Position numbers and translations under genes: made by a program. The notes below the pieces were generated by a model. The model was given only the letters and a program-made list of their open reading frames with translations. It was not told the DNA's origin and did not search any database. DNA of 64,000 nucleotides from Idiomarinaceae bacterium. Lineage in GTDB: Bacteria > Pseudomonadota > Gammaproteobacteria > Enterobacterales > Alteromonadaceae. The stretch lies in assembly GCA_002685255.1 (NCBI GenBank), contig NYWU01000001.1, positions 210,599 through 274,598 on the forward strand. The letters run 5' to 3'. This document shows positions 18,726 to 27,847 of the stretch, one piece after another (within the stretch, counting starts at the first letter, position 1; every line of letters begins with the position of its first letter).

Positions 18726-19502
18726 TTACCCGCCAAACATCAATGCTGTAAGAATAAAATCGAGTCCTAAAATTGCGAGCGAAGCGGTAACCACGGTCGA
18801 CGTGGTTGCTTTGCTAATACCCGCTGAAGTCGGTTCACAACGATAGCCTTTGTAGAGCGCGATCCACGTCACCACAAAAGCAAATACGAGTGATTTAATG
18901 ATCCCGTTCATTAAATCGTCGCGCCAATCAACCGCTGATTGCATCACCGACCAAAATGCGCCTTCATCAACACCTAACCAACCCGAGCCAACTAAGTAAC
19001 CACCGTAAATACCCACAGCAGAAAAAATCAGTGCCAACAATGGCATACTGACAAAACCTGCCCAAAAACGCGGGGCCACGACGCGACGTAACGGATCAAC
19101 CGCCATCATTTCGAGACTCGATAACTGCTCAGTTGCTTTCATTAAACCAATTTCCGCAGTCAATGCCGAACCCGCGCGACCTGCGAATAGTAATGCGGTC
19201 ACCACGGGCCCTAACTCGCGTAATAACGACAGTGCCACCATCGGTCCCAAACTCTGTTCTGCACCGTAGTCAACCAATATGGTGTAACCCTGCAAGCCCA
19301 GCACCATACCGATAAATAAGCCACTAACGACGATAATGATGAGTGATAAGACACCGACCACATACATCTGCTGCACGAACAGCGGCCATGACTTGCGCGG
19401 TGTCGGCTTGCCTATAATCGCGCCCAGTAGCATGGCAAGCGCACGTCCGATACCGGCAATCGCGTCCGTTACTGTCGCACCTAAGCGCGCTAAACTATCC
19501 AT
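18726..19502 (-). CDS. mlaE: Lipid transport permease MlaE
   Basis: MlaE is the membrane permease of the MlaFEDB phospholipid transporter. 258 residues with five to six hydrophobic segments and the family's conserved cytoplasmic motif around [20 protein letters not shown] (about residues 115-134), plus [11 protein letters not shown], which faces the ATPase. The ATG lies inside the 3' end of mlaF (8-base overlap), a common coupling between these two subunits. Confidence 0.94.
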   Translation of the reverse strand: MDSLARLGATVTDAIAGIGRALAMLLGAIIGKPTPRKSWPLFVQQMYVVGVLSLIIIVVSGLFIGMVLGLQGYTILVDYGAEQSLGPMVALSLLRELGPVVTALLFAGRAGSALTAEIGLMKATEQLSSLEMMAVDPLRRVVAPRFWAGFVSMPLLALIFSAVGIYGGYLVGSGWLGVDEGAFWSVMQSAVDWRDDLMNGIIKSLVFAFVVTWIALYKGYRCEPTSAGISKATTSTVVTASLAILGLDFILTALMFGG

Positions 19503-20298
19503 GCGCTTCCCCCATCAAATCCATAGCGAAGTCGTCCTCGGTGTAATGGAATTTAACTGGGCCATCGGCTTCGCCTTGTAAGAACTGACGCACGATGGCT
19601 TTATCATTATTCTCAAGTTCAGCCGGTGTCCCCTCTGCAACGACCTTCTTATCAGCAATAATATAAGCGTAGTCGGCAATAGAGAGCACTTCATCCACGT
19701 CGTGCGATACAACGATAGAGGTTAATCCAAGCGATTCATTGAGCGAGCGAATTAATTTAACGATAACGCCCATCGAAATTGGATCTTGGCCAGCGAACGG
19801 TTCGTCGTACATAATCAAATCAGGATCGAGCGCGATCGCCCGTGCGAGTGCCGCACGTCGCGCCATACCGCCGGATAATTCTGCTGGCATTAAATCACGC
19901 GCGCCACGCAAGCCCACGGCTTCAAGTTTCATCAATACAATACTGCGAATCACGTCCTCGGTGAGCTCGGTATGCTCTCGTAATGGAAACGCCACGTTGT
20001 CGAAAACACTCATGTCGGTAAACAGCGCACCGCTTTGAAACAACATACTCATTCGCTTACGCAGCTCATAAAGAGCCTTACGCGACAACTGAGTGACCTC
20101 TTCATCAGCCACCTTGATTGAGCCCGATGACGGCCGAAGTTGCCCGCCTATTAAGCGCAATAATGTTGTTTTACCAATGCCACTGGGCCCCATAACCGCG
20201 ACGATCTTGCCCTTCGGTACGGTCAGTGAAAGGCCGTCATAAATGGTGCGTTGGCCGTGCGAAAAATGCACATCTTTTAAAGCAACAAAGTTATCCAC
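19495..20298 (-). CDS. mlaF: ABC ATPase MlaF
   Basis: MlaF powers phospholipid transport by MlaFEDB. 267 residues: Walker [10 protein letters not shown] (about 37-45), Q-loop near [12 protein letters not shown] signature [14 protein letters not shown], Walker [11 protein letters not shown] and the switch histidine in VVSHDVDEV. The C-terminal tail ([19 protein letters not shown]) is the extension that wraps the partner subunit or binds MlaB in E. coli. It begins 90 bases downstream of the TetR gene on the same strand, so the operon may use its own promoter or be read from the regulator. Confidence 0.95.
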   Translation of the reverse strand: MDNFVALKDVHFSHGQRTIYDGLSLTVPKGKIVAVMGPSGIGKTTLLRLIGGQLRPSSGSIKVADEEVTQLSRKALYELRKRMSMLFQSGALFTDMSVFDNVAFPLREHTELTEDVIRSIVLMKLEAVGLRGARDLMPAELSGGMARRAALARAIALDPDLIMYDEPFAGQDPISMGVIVKLIRSLNESLGLTSIVVSHDVDEVLSIADYAYIIADKKVVAEGTPAELENNDKAIVRQFLQGEADGPVKFHYTEDDFAMDLMGEAHG

Positions 20299-20388
20299 TT
20301 ATCTGTCCCTAACGCGCTATTTGTTTCAGAATACCCATTCTAGAGGGCGTTGGTCTAAAACGTAACTGTAAAAATGTTGCAAAACATA

Positions 20389-20949
20389 TCAGTTTTGTTG
20401 ATCGATCATCGCCAACAACTTATCTGCAAAGGCTTTGCGGTCACCTTGGCAATGCTCACACAATTGTAATTGCTCAAATAATCGAGCTCCATGCACCGCG
20501 AAAAACAGTACCTTGGCTAGCATGGGATCACGGCTGAATTGTTCGAGCGATTGAAAGGTCTGTTGCACGTGAGCAGTCATTGGCGCCAGCAACTCTGGAT
20601 TATTCGCTGCGGCTGCCAGCAAACCTGAACTTAACTGCGCGCATTCTGCATCACTGTTTAACGACGCTAGCAAAATACTTTTTAGTTCTTGGTTAGGATC
20701 ATCCTCGAAATCCTTCATAAAGGCGTCTTTCAAATCACTATTTCGCGCCACCATGCGCTCAAGCATCGCTTCGAGAAGTTTGTCTTTACTAGCAAAGTGA
20801 TACAGCAGTCCGCCTTTACTAATGCTGGTTGCTTGACCCAGTGCATCAAACGTAAGACGAGCAGCACCCTCAGATGCAACTAATTGCTCAGCAGCATCTA
20901 AAATAACGTCTCTATTGCTCGGGCGACCCGCACATTTTTTTGCGCACAT
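20389..20949 (-). CDS. TetR-family transcriptional regulator, ligand unknown
   Basis: A 186-residue TetR-type repressor. The DNA-binding part is clear: DVILDAAEQLVASEGAARLTF (in two halves), helix-turn-helix LGQATSISKGGLLYHFASKDKLLEAM (about 43-68), the typical GxLYxHFxSKxxLL pattern. The ligand domain (70-186) is not recognisable to me. The N-terminus has two cysteines (MCAKKC), and the C-terminal half has CEHC near residue 167-170, which might bind metal or sense redox. It sits upstream of mlaF and divergent from kdsD, where E. coli has yrbG; regulation of mla and/or kds-lpt is inferred only from position and the palindrome between it and kdsD. Confidence 0.85.
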   Translation of the reverse strand: MCAKKCAGRPSNRDVILDAAEQLVASEGAARLTFDALGQATSISKGGLLYHFASKDKLLEAMLERMVARNSDLKDAFMKDFEDDPNQELKSILLASLNSDAECAQLSSGLLAAAANNPELLAPMTAHVQQTFQSLEQFSRDPMLAKVLFFAVHGARLFEQLQLCEHCQGDRKAFADKLLAMIDQQN

Positions 20950-20978
20950 AACGACTCACTTAATGACATAAACTAGGC

Positions 20979-21007
20979 TTATTACTAAACCGTCTAGTTG
21001 GTATAGT
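20979..21007 (+). promoter_or_regulatory. Candidate promoter toward kdsD
   Basis: -35 TTATTA (20979-20984), 17-base spacer containing the palindrome, -10 TATAGT (21002-21007). The -35 is weak. Occupation of the palindrome would block RNA polymerase at this site. The transcript would carry a leader of about 100 bases. Confidence 0.4.
20984..20998. promoter_or_regulatory. Candidate TetR operator ACTAAAC-C-GTCTAGT
   Basis: A 15-base near-palindrome, 6 of 7 positions matching in the half-sites, located 35 bases before the TetR start codon and within the spacer of a predicted kdsD promoter. A wider AACTAG/CTAGTT repeat brackets the region (20971-20999). Divergent-gene palindromes next to a TetR gene are the usual autoregulatory site of the family. 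Confidence 0.55.
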
Positions 21008-21113
21008 AATTCAAATTTGTGACATTAGCAATCATATAGCGACAAATACGGTAGGCAGCCACCGTCATATTGACGTATCATTAGGCGCAGGTTTTCAGTT
21101 TTTTAGGTGAGTA

Positions 21114-22091
21114 ATGAAGCAAATCACCCATGACTTTTGTACGCTTGCTCGCGACGTAATCGATATCGAGCGCGATGCTATTGAAGGTTTAAAAGCCTTT
21201 CTCGACGAGAACTTTAATCGCGCCTGTCAGGCGATGTTCGATTGCAAAGGACGCATTATAGTGACCGGTATGGGAAAATCGGGTCATATTGGTGGAAAAA
21301 TTGCAGCAACACTTGCTTCAACCGGTTCACCGGCATTTTTTGTACACCCCGGGGAAGCCAGTCACGGCGATCTCGGCATGGTCACTGACAGTGATATCGT
21401 CATCGCCATATCAAATAGTGGTGAAACAGGTGAAATTTTAAATATCGTTCCAGTCATGAAACGATTAGGTGTCACTATTATCGGGATGACTGGCAATCCG
21501 GATTCAACGCTCGCAAACTTGGCCGATATTCACGTCTGTATTCGGGTTGAACAAGAAGCCTGTCCGCTCGGCTTAGCTCCGACGGCCTCGACCACAGCCA
21601 GTCTGGTCATGGGCGATGCCCTCGCAGTCGCGCTCCTCAATGCGCGTGGATTCACCGCCGACGATTTTGCCTTGTCGCACCCGGGTGGTTCGCTGGGTAA
21701 GCGGTTGTTGCTCAGACTCAGCGACGTCATGCATACGGGTGATCGTGTCCCCAAAGTTGAGCAAACAGCATTAATTCGCGATGCTTTATTGGAAATCTCA
21801 CGTAAAGGTCTCGGCATGACCTCTATTGTTGATGACCAAGGTCGCTTAGCGGGAATTTTTACGGACGGTGACTTGCGCCGTATTCTCGATAGCCGCGTTG
21901 ATGTGCACGAGAGTAAAATTGCCGACTTTATGACACGCACCTGCGTCACCGCGCATGAAGACATGTTAGCTGCACAAGCGCTTAAGTTAATGCAGGACCG
22001 TAAAATTAACGGCTTAATTATTGTCGACCATGATGGCAAGCCACACGGCGCCATGAATATGCACGACTTACTGCAGGCAGGAGTGGTTTAA
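21114..22091 (+). CDS. kdsD: D-arabinose 5-phosphate isomerase KdsD
   Basis: KdsD converts ribulose 5-phosphate to arabinose 5-phosphate, the first step toward Kdo for LPS. 325 residues: SIS domain (about 35-170) with GMGKSGHIGGKIAATLASTG, HPGEASHGDLGM and SNSGETGEI, the active-site histidine region GGSLGKRLLLR, then two CBS domains (about 205-325) holding HTGDRVPKVE and DFMTRTCVTA. The ATG follows a GTGAGTA stretch. Its stop overlaps the kdsC start (TAATG), opening the kdsD-kdsC-lptC-lptA-lptB cluster. Confidence 0.96.
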   Translation: MKQITHDFCTLARDVIDIERDAIEGLKAFLDENFNRACQAMFDCKGRIIVTGMGKSGHIGGKIAATLASTGSPAFFVHPGEASHGDLGMVTDSDIVIAISNSGETGEILNIVPVMKRLGVTIIGMTGNPDSTLANLADIHVCIRVEQEACPLGLAPTASTTASLVMGDALAVALLNARGFTADDFALSHPGGSLGKRLLLRLSDVMHTGDRVPKVEQTALIRDALLEISRKGLGMTSIVDDQGRLAGIFTDGDLRRILDSRVDVHESKIADFMTRTCVTAHEDMLAAQALKLMQDRKINGLIIVDHDGKPHGAMNMHDLLQAGVV

Positions 22092-22663
22092 TGATTCATA
22101 ACCGTACTGCAAAAACCGTAAATACCTGGTATGGCGACATTAGCGAAGATTTATTTCAACAGTTCGCGCAGACTCAATTACTGGTATTAGATGTCGACGG
22201 CGTATTTTCAGACGGTCGCATTTATTTAGGTAATCAAGGTGAAGAGCTTAAAGCGTTCCACACCCGCGACGGCTTTGGCTTAAAAGCGTGGACCGATGCT
22301 GGTTACCCTGCGGCGGTCATCACTGGTCGCGAATCGGCAATTGTTGAACGTCGCATGAAACACCTAGGCGTGACCCACATTTTTCAGGGTGTGAAAGATA
22401 AGGTCGAGGTCTACGAGCGCCTGCTTGAAACGTTAGCATTAAGTGATTCGCACGTCGCGTACGTCGGCGATGACGTGCCCGATCTAAAACTCATCAACCG
22501 TGCTAAATTAGGCGTCGCGGTTCACGATGCTCATCCATCTGTGCAACTTGCTGCGCAGTATATCACCCGCTGTCATGGTGGATTTGGCGCTGTGCGTGAA
22601 GTCTGCGATTTACTGCTGTTAAGCCGCGGCGAACTCGCGAGTGTTGAAGGAGTGAGTTTGTGA
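22091..22663 (+). CDS. kdsC: Kdo-8-phosphate phosphatase KdsC
   Basis: KdsC removes phosphate from Kdo 8-phosphate, giving free Kdo for lipid A glycosylation. 190 residues of the C0-type HAD family without a cap domain: motif I DVDGVFSDG with Asp34 and Asp36, motif II VITGRES, motif III around GVKDKVEVYERL, and motif IV YVGDDVPDL. It overlaps the kdsD stop by one base and the lptC GTG by four, a tightly coupled order shared with E. coli. Confidence 0.96.
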   Translation: MIHNRTAKTVNTWYGDISEDLFQQFAQTQLLVLDVDGVFSDGRIYLGNQGEELKAFHTRDGFGLKAWTDAGYPAAVITGRESAIVERRMKHLGVTHIFQGVKDKVEVYERLLETLALSDSHVAYVGDDVPDLKLINRAKLGVAVHDAHPSVQLAAQYITRCHGGFGAVREVCDLLLLSRGELASVEGVSL

Positions 22664-23220
22664 GTCGTCGCGTAGCGCTATTGCTGCTTATCTTATTTGG
22701 CGCAGTTATACTATTGCTTTGGCGTCCTTTTGATCGCTCCGACGCGGGCGATAACAACGTGCAATCGCGGAAAATGACGCCTGACTTTACCGCTTCAGGA
22801 CTGAAAACGCGTTTATATGAGTCGGGTGGCCGCTTGGCACATCAGGTTACTGCCGAACACATGTCGCATTATATTCAAATCGGTCTCACTGAACTAACCA
22901 ACCCTGTTTACTCAGTTTATACCGATGAGCGCGAAGCTACATGGCAAGTTAGCGCAGAGCAAGGCACGCTATATGACGATCAAACACTTATTTTAGAGCG
23001 CAACGTTGAAATATTGGCCTTACAGCCTGATACTTCAATTAAGCGTGTTAATACCGAATACTTGGTCATCGATATACCGGCAGAGACTATGAATACCGAT
23101 TATCCTGTCACTATTTCGGGACCCCAAATTGCTGTGCAAGGTCATGGTCTGAGCGCCGACCTGTACGCGGAAACTATGGAGCTAAAACGTCATGTTAAAA
23201 CGGTTTTTAATCCTCGCTAG
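22660..23220 (+). CDS. lptC: LPS transport protein LptC
   Basis: LptC is the bitopic inner-membrane protein that passes LPS from LptB2FG to LptA. 186 residues from a GTG start in the overlap GTGA with the kdsC stop; one membrane helix (about 5-22, VALLLLILFGAVILLLW) then a periplasmic beta-jellyroll (about 40-180). The 3' end overlaps lptA by 29 bases. Sequence identity within LptC is low across species; the call rests on size, topology, DYPVTISGP-type strand and synteny. Confidence 0.92.
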   Translation: MSRRVALLLLILFGAVILLLWRPFDRSDAGDNNVQSRKMTPDFTASGLKTRLYESGGRLAHQVTAEHMSHYIQIGLTELTNPVYSVYTDEREATWQVSAEQGTLYDDQTLILERNVEILALQPDTSIKRVNTEYLVIDIPAETMNTDYPVTISGPQIAVQGHGLSADLYAETMELKRHVKTVFNPR

Positions 23221-23734
23221 TTTAGCGGTTGTGAGCCAAATGGCCGCCGCCCAAGGTGAGGCGGATTTTAAAAAGCCGATCGAGGTCAATGCTGGACATG
23301 AACACTTTGATATCAAGAACAATAAATTGTTGTTGACCGATAATGTCATTGTAACTCAGGGCTCTATGCGTATTGAGGCGGATCGACTTGAGGCAACCGG
23401 CGGTGAGTCCAAAGACCAAGCCGATACATTTATCGCGCACGGTCGTCCCGCAGTCTACACCCAGTTGCTCGAGGATGGCTCGGAGATCAGCGCACAAGCC
23501 GATCAAATCACTTACTTCCAGAGTCAGGGACGTATTGAACTACAAGGTAATGCGCAAATCATTCAGGGCAGCAGCTTGTCGCGTGGTGATACCATTGTGT
23601 ATGACTTGGCTAACCAGCATGTCTCGGCAAGAGGCTCAAAGGAATCAGGCGAACGGGTTACCACGATTTTTAACCCCAATAAGCAACCCGAGAAAGAGCA
23701 ACCTGAAGACGACCAACAGCAACAAGAGCAATAG
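23192..23734 (+). CDS. lptA: Periplasmic LPS bridge protein LptA
   Basis: LptA polymerises into the beta-jellyroll bridge that carries LPS across the periplasm. 180 residues: signal peptide (first ~20, ending MAAAQG), then the OstA-like fold with KKPIEVNAGHEHFDIKNNK, LTDNVIVTQGSMRIEADRLE and ITYFQSQGRIELQGNAQIIQ (the last exactly typical). The C-terminus is Glu/Gln-rich (PEKEQPEDDQQQQEQ), probably disordered. It begins inside lptC, consistent with translational coupling. Confidence 0.94.
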   Translation: MLKRFLILASLAVVSQMAAAQGEADFKKPIEVNAGHEHFDIKNNKLLLTDNVIVTQGSMRIEADRLEATGGESKDQADTFIAHGRPAVYTQLLEDGSEISAQADQITYFQSQGRIELQGNAQIIQGSSLSRGDTIVYDLANQHVSARGSKESGERVTTIFNPNKQPEKEQPEDDQQQQEQ

Positions 23735-23737
23735 TGC

Positions 23738-24463
23738 ATGGCTAAATTATCTGTTCAGCATCTCGCTAAATCTTATAATCGACGCCAAGTCGTCAAAGAC
23801 GTCAGTTTAGAGGTGAGCCAAGGGCAAATTATTGGCCTGCTCGGTCCTAATGGTGCAGGTAAGACAACGACCTTTTATATGATAGTTGGCTTAGTGAACT
23901 CTGATAAAGGCAGTATTAAGCTGGATGATCAGGACTTAACGCTTTTGCCGATGCATGAACGTGCACGTCGAGGTATTGGATATTTGCCACAGGAGTCATC
24001 TATTTTTCGAAAAATGACGGTCCGTGATAACTTGATGGCGATTCTTGAAACTCGACGTTCACTTACCGCGATTGAGCGCGAAGAAAAACTCGATGCATTG
24101 CTCGAAGAATTTAATATCGGTCATATCGTGAATAGCTTGGGTATGAGTCTGTCGGGTGGTGAGCGTCGCCGTGTTGAGATCGCTCGAGCGCTCGCTGCTG
24201 ACCCTACGTTTATTTTATTAGACGAGCCTTTCGCAGGTGTTGATCCGATTTCTGTACTCGACATCAAAAAAATAATTGAACATCTTAAGCACCGAGGCAT
24301 CGGTGTGTTGATAACTGACCACAACGTGCGTGAAACGTTGTCCGTATGCGAGCATGCGTATATCGTTAGTCATGGCGAGCTGATTGCTAGCGGGGACGCG
24401 AATAGCGTATTGTCAAACCAACAAGTGAAAGATGTCTACCTCGGTGAGCAGTTCACCTTGTAA
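23738..24463 (+). CDS. lptB: LPS export ABC ATPase LptB
   Basis: LptB drives LPS extraction by LptFG. 241 residues, the usual size: Walker [10 protein letters not shown] (about 36-44), Q-loop [14 protein letters not shown], signature [15 protein letters not shown], Walker [14 protein letters not shown], switch histidine TDHNVRETL. The start codon follows the lptA stop by three bases. The genes for LptF and LptG are not in this window, as is normal. Confidence 0.97.
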   Translation: MAKLSVQHLAKSYNRRQVVKDVSLEVSQGQIIGLLGPNGAGKTTTFYMIVGLVNSDKGSIKLDDQDLTLLPMHERARRGIGYLPQESSIFRKMTVRDNLMAILETRRSLTAIEREEKLDALLEEFNIGHIVNSLGMSLSGGERRRVEIARALAADPTFILLDEPFAGVDPISVLDIKKIIEHLKHRGIGVLITDHNVRETLSVCEHAYIVSHGELIASGDANSVLSNQQVKDVYLGEQFTL

Positions 24464-24492
24464 CACAGCACAAGTGAGGCCGGGATAATCAG

Positions 24493-25944
24493 ATGAAACA
24501 AAGTTTGCAACTGAAAATGGGTCAACAACTTACGATGACCCCTCAATTACAACAGGCCATTCGGTTGTTGCAACTCTCATCACTCGATCTACAAGCTGAA
24601 ATTCAAGAAGCCTTAGATAATAACCCGTTACTTGAGGTTGAGGGTGAAGCTGAGCAAGATGCCCAGACCGATGCCGAGCAAACGCAAAAAGACGATAGTC
24701 AAAAAGAAACCGTCGATGCATTACAAGATCAATCACTCCCCGATGACCTCCCATTAGATAGCACTTGGGATGACACATATACATCAACTACTCCGTCAAG
24801 TGGCACTAGCTCAAGCCAGTCGTTTGACGGCGAACACGATGTCTATCAAGGCGAAACAAGCGACTCGCTTTACGATCATTTGATTTGGCAAATGCAGATG
24901 TCGCATTTCTCAGACGAAGATGCGGCTATAGCCACCACCATCATCGAGTCCATCGATGAGCGCGGTTACCTGACTTCAGACTTGAATGAACTCGTTGAAG
25001 CTATCAATTTACCCGAAGTCGATGTTGAAGAAGTCGCCATGGTGCTTAAGCGTATTCAACATTTTGATCCTCTGGGTGTCGGTGCGCGCTCCATCCAAGA
25101 ATGTTTGAGTATTCAACTACAGCAACTATGCGATGAAACCCCCTGCAAAAAGCTTGCATTAGCGCTTATAAATGATTACATGGAGTTAATGGGTGCGCGG
25201 GATTATAAAGGGTTGCAGCGTAAACTGAAGATTGATGAAGCAGAGCTGAAAGAGACACTGCGACTGATTCAAACCTTAAACCCTTATCCTGGCGATGCTA
25301 TCGACCAAAAGCCCGTTGAATACGTCATACCGGATATTTCGGTAGTGAAAAAAAATGGTCGTTGGGTGGTCGAATTAAATCCTGATAGCGTACCTAAATT
25401 AAGAGTGAACGAACAATATGCAGCGCTGAGTCAGCAGGCAAAATCAAGTGCTGACTCTCAGTATATTAAGCTGCATACTCAAGAAGCGCGTTGGTTCATT
25501 AAGAGTCTCGAAAGCCGAAACGAGACCTTACTGAAAGTCGCGCACTGCATCGTTCAACGTCAGCAAGGCTTTTTTGAACATGGTGAGGAGGCGATGAAGC
25601 CGATGGTTCTCAATGATGTCGCGGAAGCCGTTGATATGCACGAAAGTACAATCTCGCGTGTAACGACTCAAAAATATCTCCACTGCCCGCGCGGCATCTT
25701 CGAGCTTAAATACTTCTTCTCCAGTCATGTCAGTACCGAAACAGGAGGTGAGTGTTCAAGTACCGCTATAAGAGCGCTAATCAAAAAATTGGTTGCCGCG
25801 GAGAACCGCGCCAAACCATTAAGTGATAACAAAATTGCTGAACTCATTGCGGATCAGGGAATCCAAGTAGCTAGAAGAACGATCGCGAAATATCGTGAAT
25901 CGCTCAACATTCCCTCTTCAAGCCAGAGGAAGAGTCTGCTTTAA
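24493..25944 (+). CDS. rpoN: RNA polymerase sigma-54 factor RpoN
   Basis: RpoN directs transcription from -24/-12 promoters together with AAA+ enhancer-binding proteins. 483 residues: region I (1-50, LKMGQQLTMTPQLQQAIRLL, activator contact), acidic region II (about 52-115), core-binding region and helix-turn-helix (about 120-420), and the RpoN box ARRTIAKYRE near residue 460. It stands between lptB and hpf, the conserved position, and likely shares their transcript. Confidence 0.97.
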   Translation: MKQSLQLKMGQQLTMTPQLQQAIRLLQLSSLDLQAEIQEALDNNPLLEVEGEAEQDAQTDAEQTQKDDSQKETVDALQDQSLPDDLPLDSTWDDTYTSTTPSSGTSSSQSFDGEHDVYQGETSDSLYDHLIWQMQMSHFSDEDAAIATTIIESIDERGYLTSDLNELVEAINLPEVDVEEVAMVLKRIQHFDPLGVGARSIQECLSIQLQQLCDETPCKKLALALINDYMELMGARDYKGLQRKLKIDEAELKETLRLIQTLNPYPGDAIDQKPVEYVIPDISVVKKNGRWVVELNPDSVPKLRVNEQYAALSQQAKSSADSQYIKLHTQEARWFIKSLESRNETLLKVAHCIVQRQQGFFEHGEEAMKPMVLNDVAEAVDMHESTISRVTTQKYLHCPRGIFELKYFFSSHVSTETGGECSSTAIRALIKKLVAAENRAKPLSDNKIAELIADQGIQVARRTIAKYRESLNIPSSSQRKSLL

Positions 25945-25972
25945 TATTGTTCAACCGTAGAAGGAAGACGTT

Positions 25973-26260
25973 ATGCAAATCAACCTAACAGGTCACCACA
26001 TTGATATTACTGACGCGTTGCGTGAATACGTGGATACAAAATTTGCCAAGTTAGAGCGCCACTTTGACCACATAAACAACGTTCACGTCATCCTAAATGT
26101 TGAAAAAACGGTTCAAAAAGCGGAAGCTACGCTTCATGTTAACGGCGGAGAAATTTTCGCCGATGCAGAGCACGACGATATGTACGCGGCGATTGATGGA
26201 TTGATCAATAAACTCGATCGCCAAGTGATTAAACACAAAGAAAAGTTGAAAAAACACTAA
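25973..26260 (+). CDS. hpf: Ribosome hibernation promoting factor HPF (short form)
   Basis: HPF binds the 30S decoding region and helps form inactive 100S ribosome dimers in stationary phase. 95 residues, the short form: MQINLTGHHIDITDALREYV, FAKLERHFDHINNVHVIL, and the basic tail RQVIKHKEKLKKH. It is downstream of rpoN and 3 bases from ptsN. AGGAAG lies 6 bases before the ATG. Confidence 0.95.
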   Translation: MQINLTGHHIDITDALREYVDTKFAKLERHFDHINNVHVILNVEKTVQKAEATLHVNGGEIFADAEHDDMYAAIDGLINKLDRQVIKHKEKLKKH

Positions 26261-26263
26261 ATC

Positions 26264-26740
26264 ATGCAATTGTCTGATCTTTTGAGCCCCGACTGCACCA
26301 AGTGTGCAGTCGAGGGTGCAAGCAAGAAACGCCTGTTAGAAACTATCAGCGCTATCGCGGCCCCAAAACTTGTCGGAATCACTAAACACGACATCTTTGA
26401 GAGCTTAATTAATCGTGAGCGCTTAGGTAGTACGGGTATTGGTCTTGGCATCGCTATTCCACATGGTCGATTAGCCAATGCGACGCAACCTGTGGCGGTA
26501 CTAATGACGCTTGAACAACCCATTGAATTTGATGCGATTGACAATCAGCCGGTGGATATCGTATTCGCCTTGCTTGTCCCTGAATCGGAGCATGAAAATC
26601 ACTTAAACACGCTTGCAACCGTCGCCAAACGCATGAATAACAAAGAATGCACGCGTTCGCTGCGAGAAGCTGATAGTGACCAAGCGCTCTATTCTATTTT
26701 TGTCAGCGAAGATCAGGCACCTGAATGCAACTTATCATAG
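26264..26740 (+). CDS. ptsN: Nitrogen PTS enzyme IIA (PtsN)
   Basis: PtsN receives phosphate from NPr in the regulatory nitrogen phosphotransferase system and controls potassium transport and other functions. 158 residues with the EIIA fold; the phosphorylated histidine is His67 in GLGIAIPHGRL. The 3' end overlaps rapZ by 16 bases. A short Cys-containing N-terminal stretch (PDCTKCAVEG, residues 9-18) is a little unusual but matches the beta-strand seen in other PtsN. Confidence 0.95.
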   Translation: MQLSDLLSPDCTKCAVEGASKKRLLETISAIAAPKLVGITKHDIFESLINRERLGSTGIGLGIAIPHGRLANATQPVAVLMTLEQPIEFDAIDNQPVDIVFALLVPESEHENHLNTLATVAKRMNNKECTRSLREADSDQALYSIFVSEDQAPECNLS

Positions 26741-27570
26741 TCAGTGGACGTTCAGGCTCCGGCAAAACCATTGCCTTAAGAGTACTCGAAGATCTCGGTT
26801 TCTATTGTGTCGATAACCTGCCTATCGCTTTGCTCGCAACACTGGTTCATTCAGTCATTGAGCAATATGATCGCGTTGCCATCAGTATTGATGTACGCAA
26901 TTTACCTGAAGATCCTCACGAACTCGTAGAATCAATTGAGTTTTTGCCCGATGACGTCGATATTGAAGTTCTCTTTATCGACGCCGATGACCAAACGCTG
27001 CTACAACGCTTTGGCGAAACTCGGCGCTTGCATCCACTTTCACAAAAGCAGCTACCTTTAGTTGAGGCGCTGCAGTTAGAAAACCGACTACTCGACCCTA
27101 TTGCTGAACGCGCCACTTGGCGAATTGATAGCAGTAACCTATCTTTACATCAACTCAGTGAAGAGGTGAGTGCGCGCGTCTTGGGTAAAGCTTCGAAGCA
27201 TGTCGTGATTGTGTTCCAGTCGTTCGGATTTAAACACGGCGTACCTAAGGATGCAGATTTCGTATTTGATGCGCGAATTTTACCGAATCCCCATTGGAAT
27301 CCAGAGCTCAAGCTTCTCACTGGGCAAGACGAGGACGTTAAGCAATTTTTCCGCAAAGAAGGTTTAGTGACCAAATATTTACTGCAAGTCGAAAACTTTC
27401 TTGCCACATGGTTACCTTACTTTCAACGCAGTAACCGTAGCTATCTAACTATTGCGGTGGGTTGTACGGGGGGTCAACATCGCTCTGTTTATTTGGCCGA
27501 AGCCTTAGCCGACCAGTTCAGAACAGATGAAACACATGTTCAGGTTCGCCATCGGGAATTGTCAAAATGA
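26725..27570 (+). CDS. rapZ: RNase adapter protein RapZ
   Basis: RapZ binds glucosamine 6-phosphate and, in enteric bacteria, guides RNase E to the small RNA GlmZ, controlling GlmS. 281 residues: Walker A GRSGSGKT (7-14), Walker B-like VEVLFIDADD, and a C-terminal RNA-binding domain with IAVGCTGGQHRSVYLAE (about 244-260). Start and stop both overlap neighbours (ptsN by 16 bases; npr by four in ATGA). No glmZ-like sRNA was found in the window. Confidence 0.95.
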   Translation: MQLIIVSGRSGSGKTIALRVLEDLGFYCVDNLPIALLATLVHSVIEQYDRVAISIDVRNLPEDPHELVESIEFLPDDVDIEVLFIDADDQTLLQRFGETRRLHPLSQKQLPLVEALQLENRLLDPIAERATWRIDSSNLSLHQLSEEVSARVLGKASKHVVIVFQSFGFKHGVPKDADFVFDARILPNPHWNPELKLLTGQDEDVKQFFRKEGLVTKYLLQVENFLATWLPYFQRSNRSYLTIAVGCTGGQHRSVYLAEALADQFRTDETHVQVRHRELSK

Positions 27571-27845
27571 CGCAAAAAGTCTGTAAATCTTTGATCATTC
27601 GCAATAAACTAGGTCTGCACGCGCGCGCAGCAACCAAATTGGCACGCTTGACGCAGGAGTTTGCCGCCAAAATTACCATCAGCCAAGATGGTCAAGAGGT
27701 CGATGCAGGCAGTGTGATGTGTTTAATGCTTCTCGCCAGCCGACAGGGCCGCGAGGTCGATGTCTGCGCCCAAGGTGAAGATGCCGAGGCAGCGCTCGAA
27801 GCAATTACCATCCTATTTGAAGATAAGTTTGAGGAAGCTGAATAA
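27567..27845 (+). CDS. npr: Phosphocarrier protein NPr (PtsO)
   Basis: NPr is the HPr-like carrier that moves phosphate from PtsP to PtsN. 92 residues; the phospho-accepting His18 lies in NKLGLHARAATKLA and the GxVMCLMLLAS segment (AGSVMCLMLLASRQG) takes the place of the regulatory serine loop. The ATG overlaps the rapZ stop (ATGA). It is followed after two bases by mgtE, giving an unbroken gene string from kdsD onward. Confidence 0.95.
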   Translation: MTQKVCKSLIIRNKLGLHARAATKLARLTQEFAAKITISQDGQEVDAGSVMCLMLLASRQGREVDVCAQGEDAEAALEAITILFEDKFEEAE

Positions 27846-27847
27846 CC

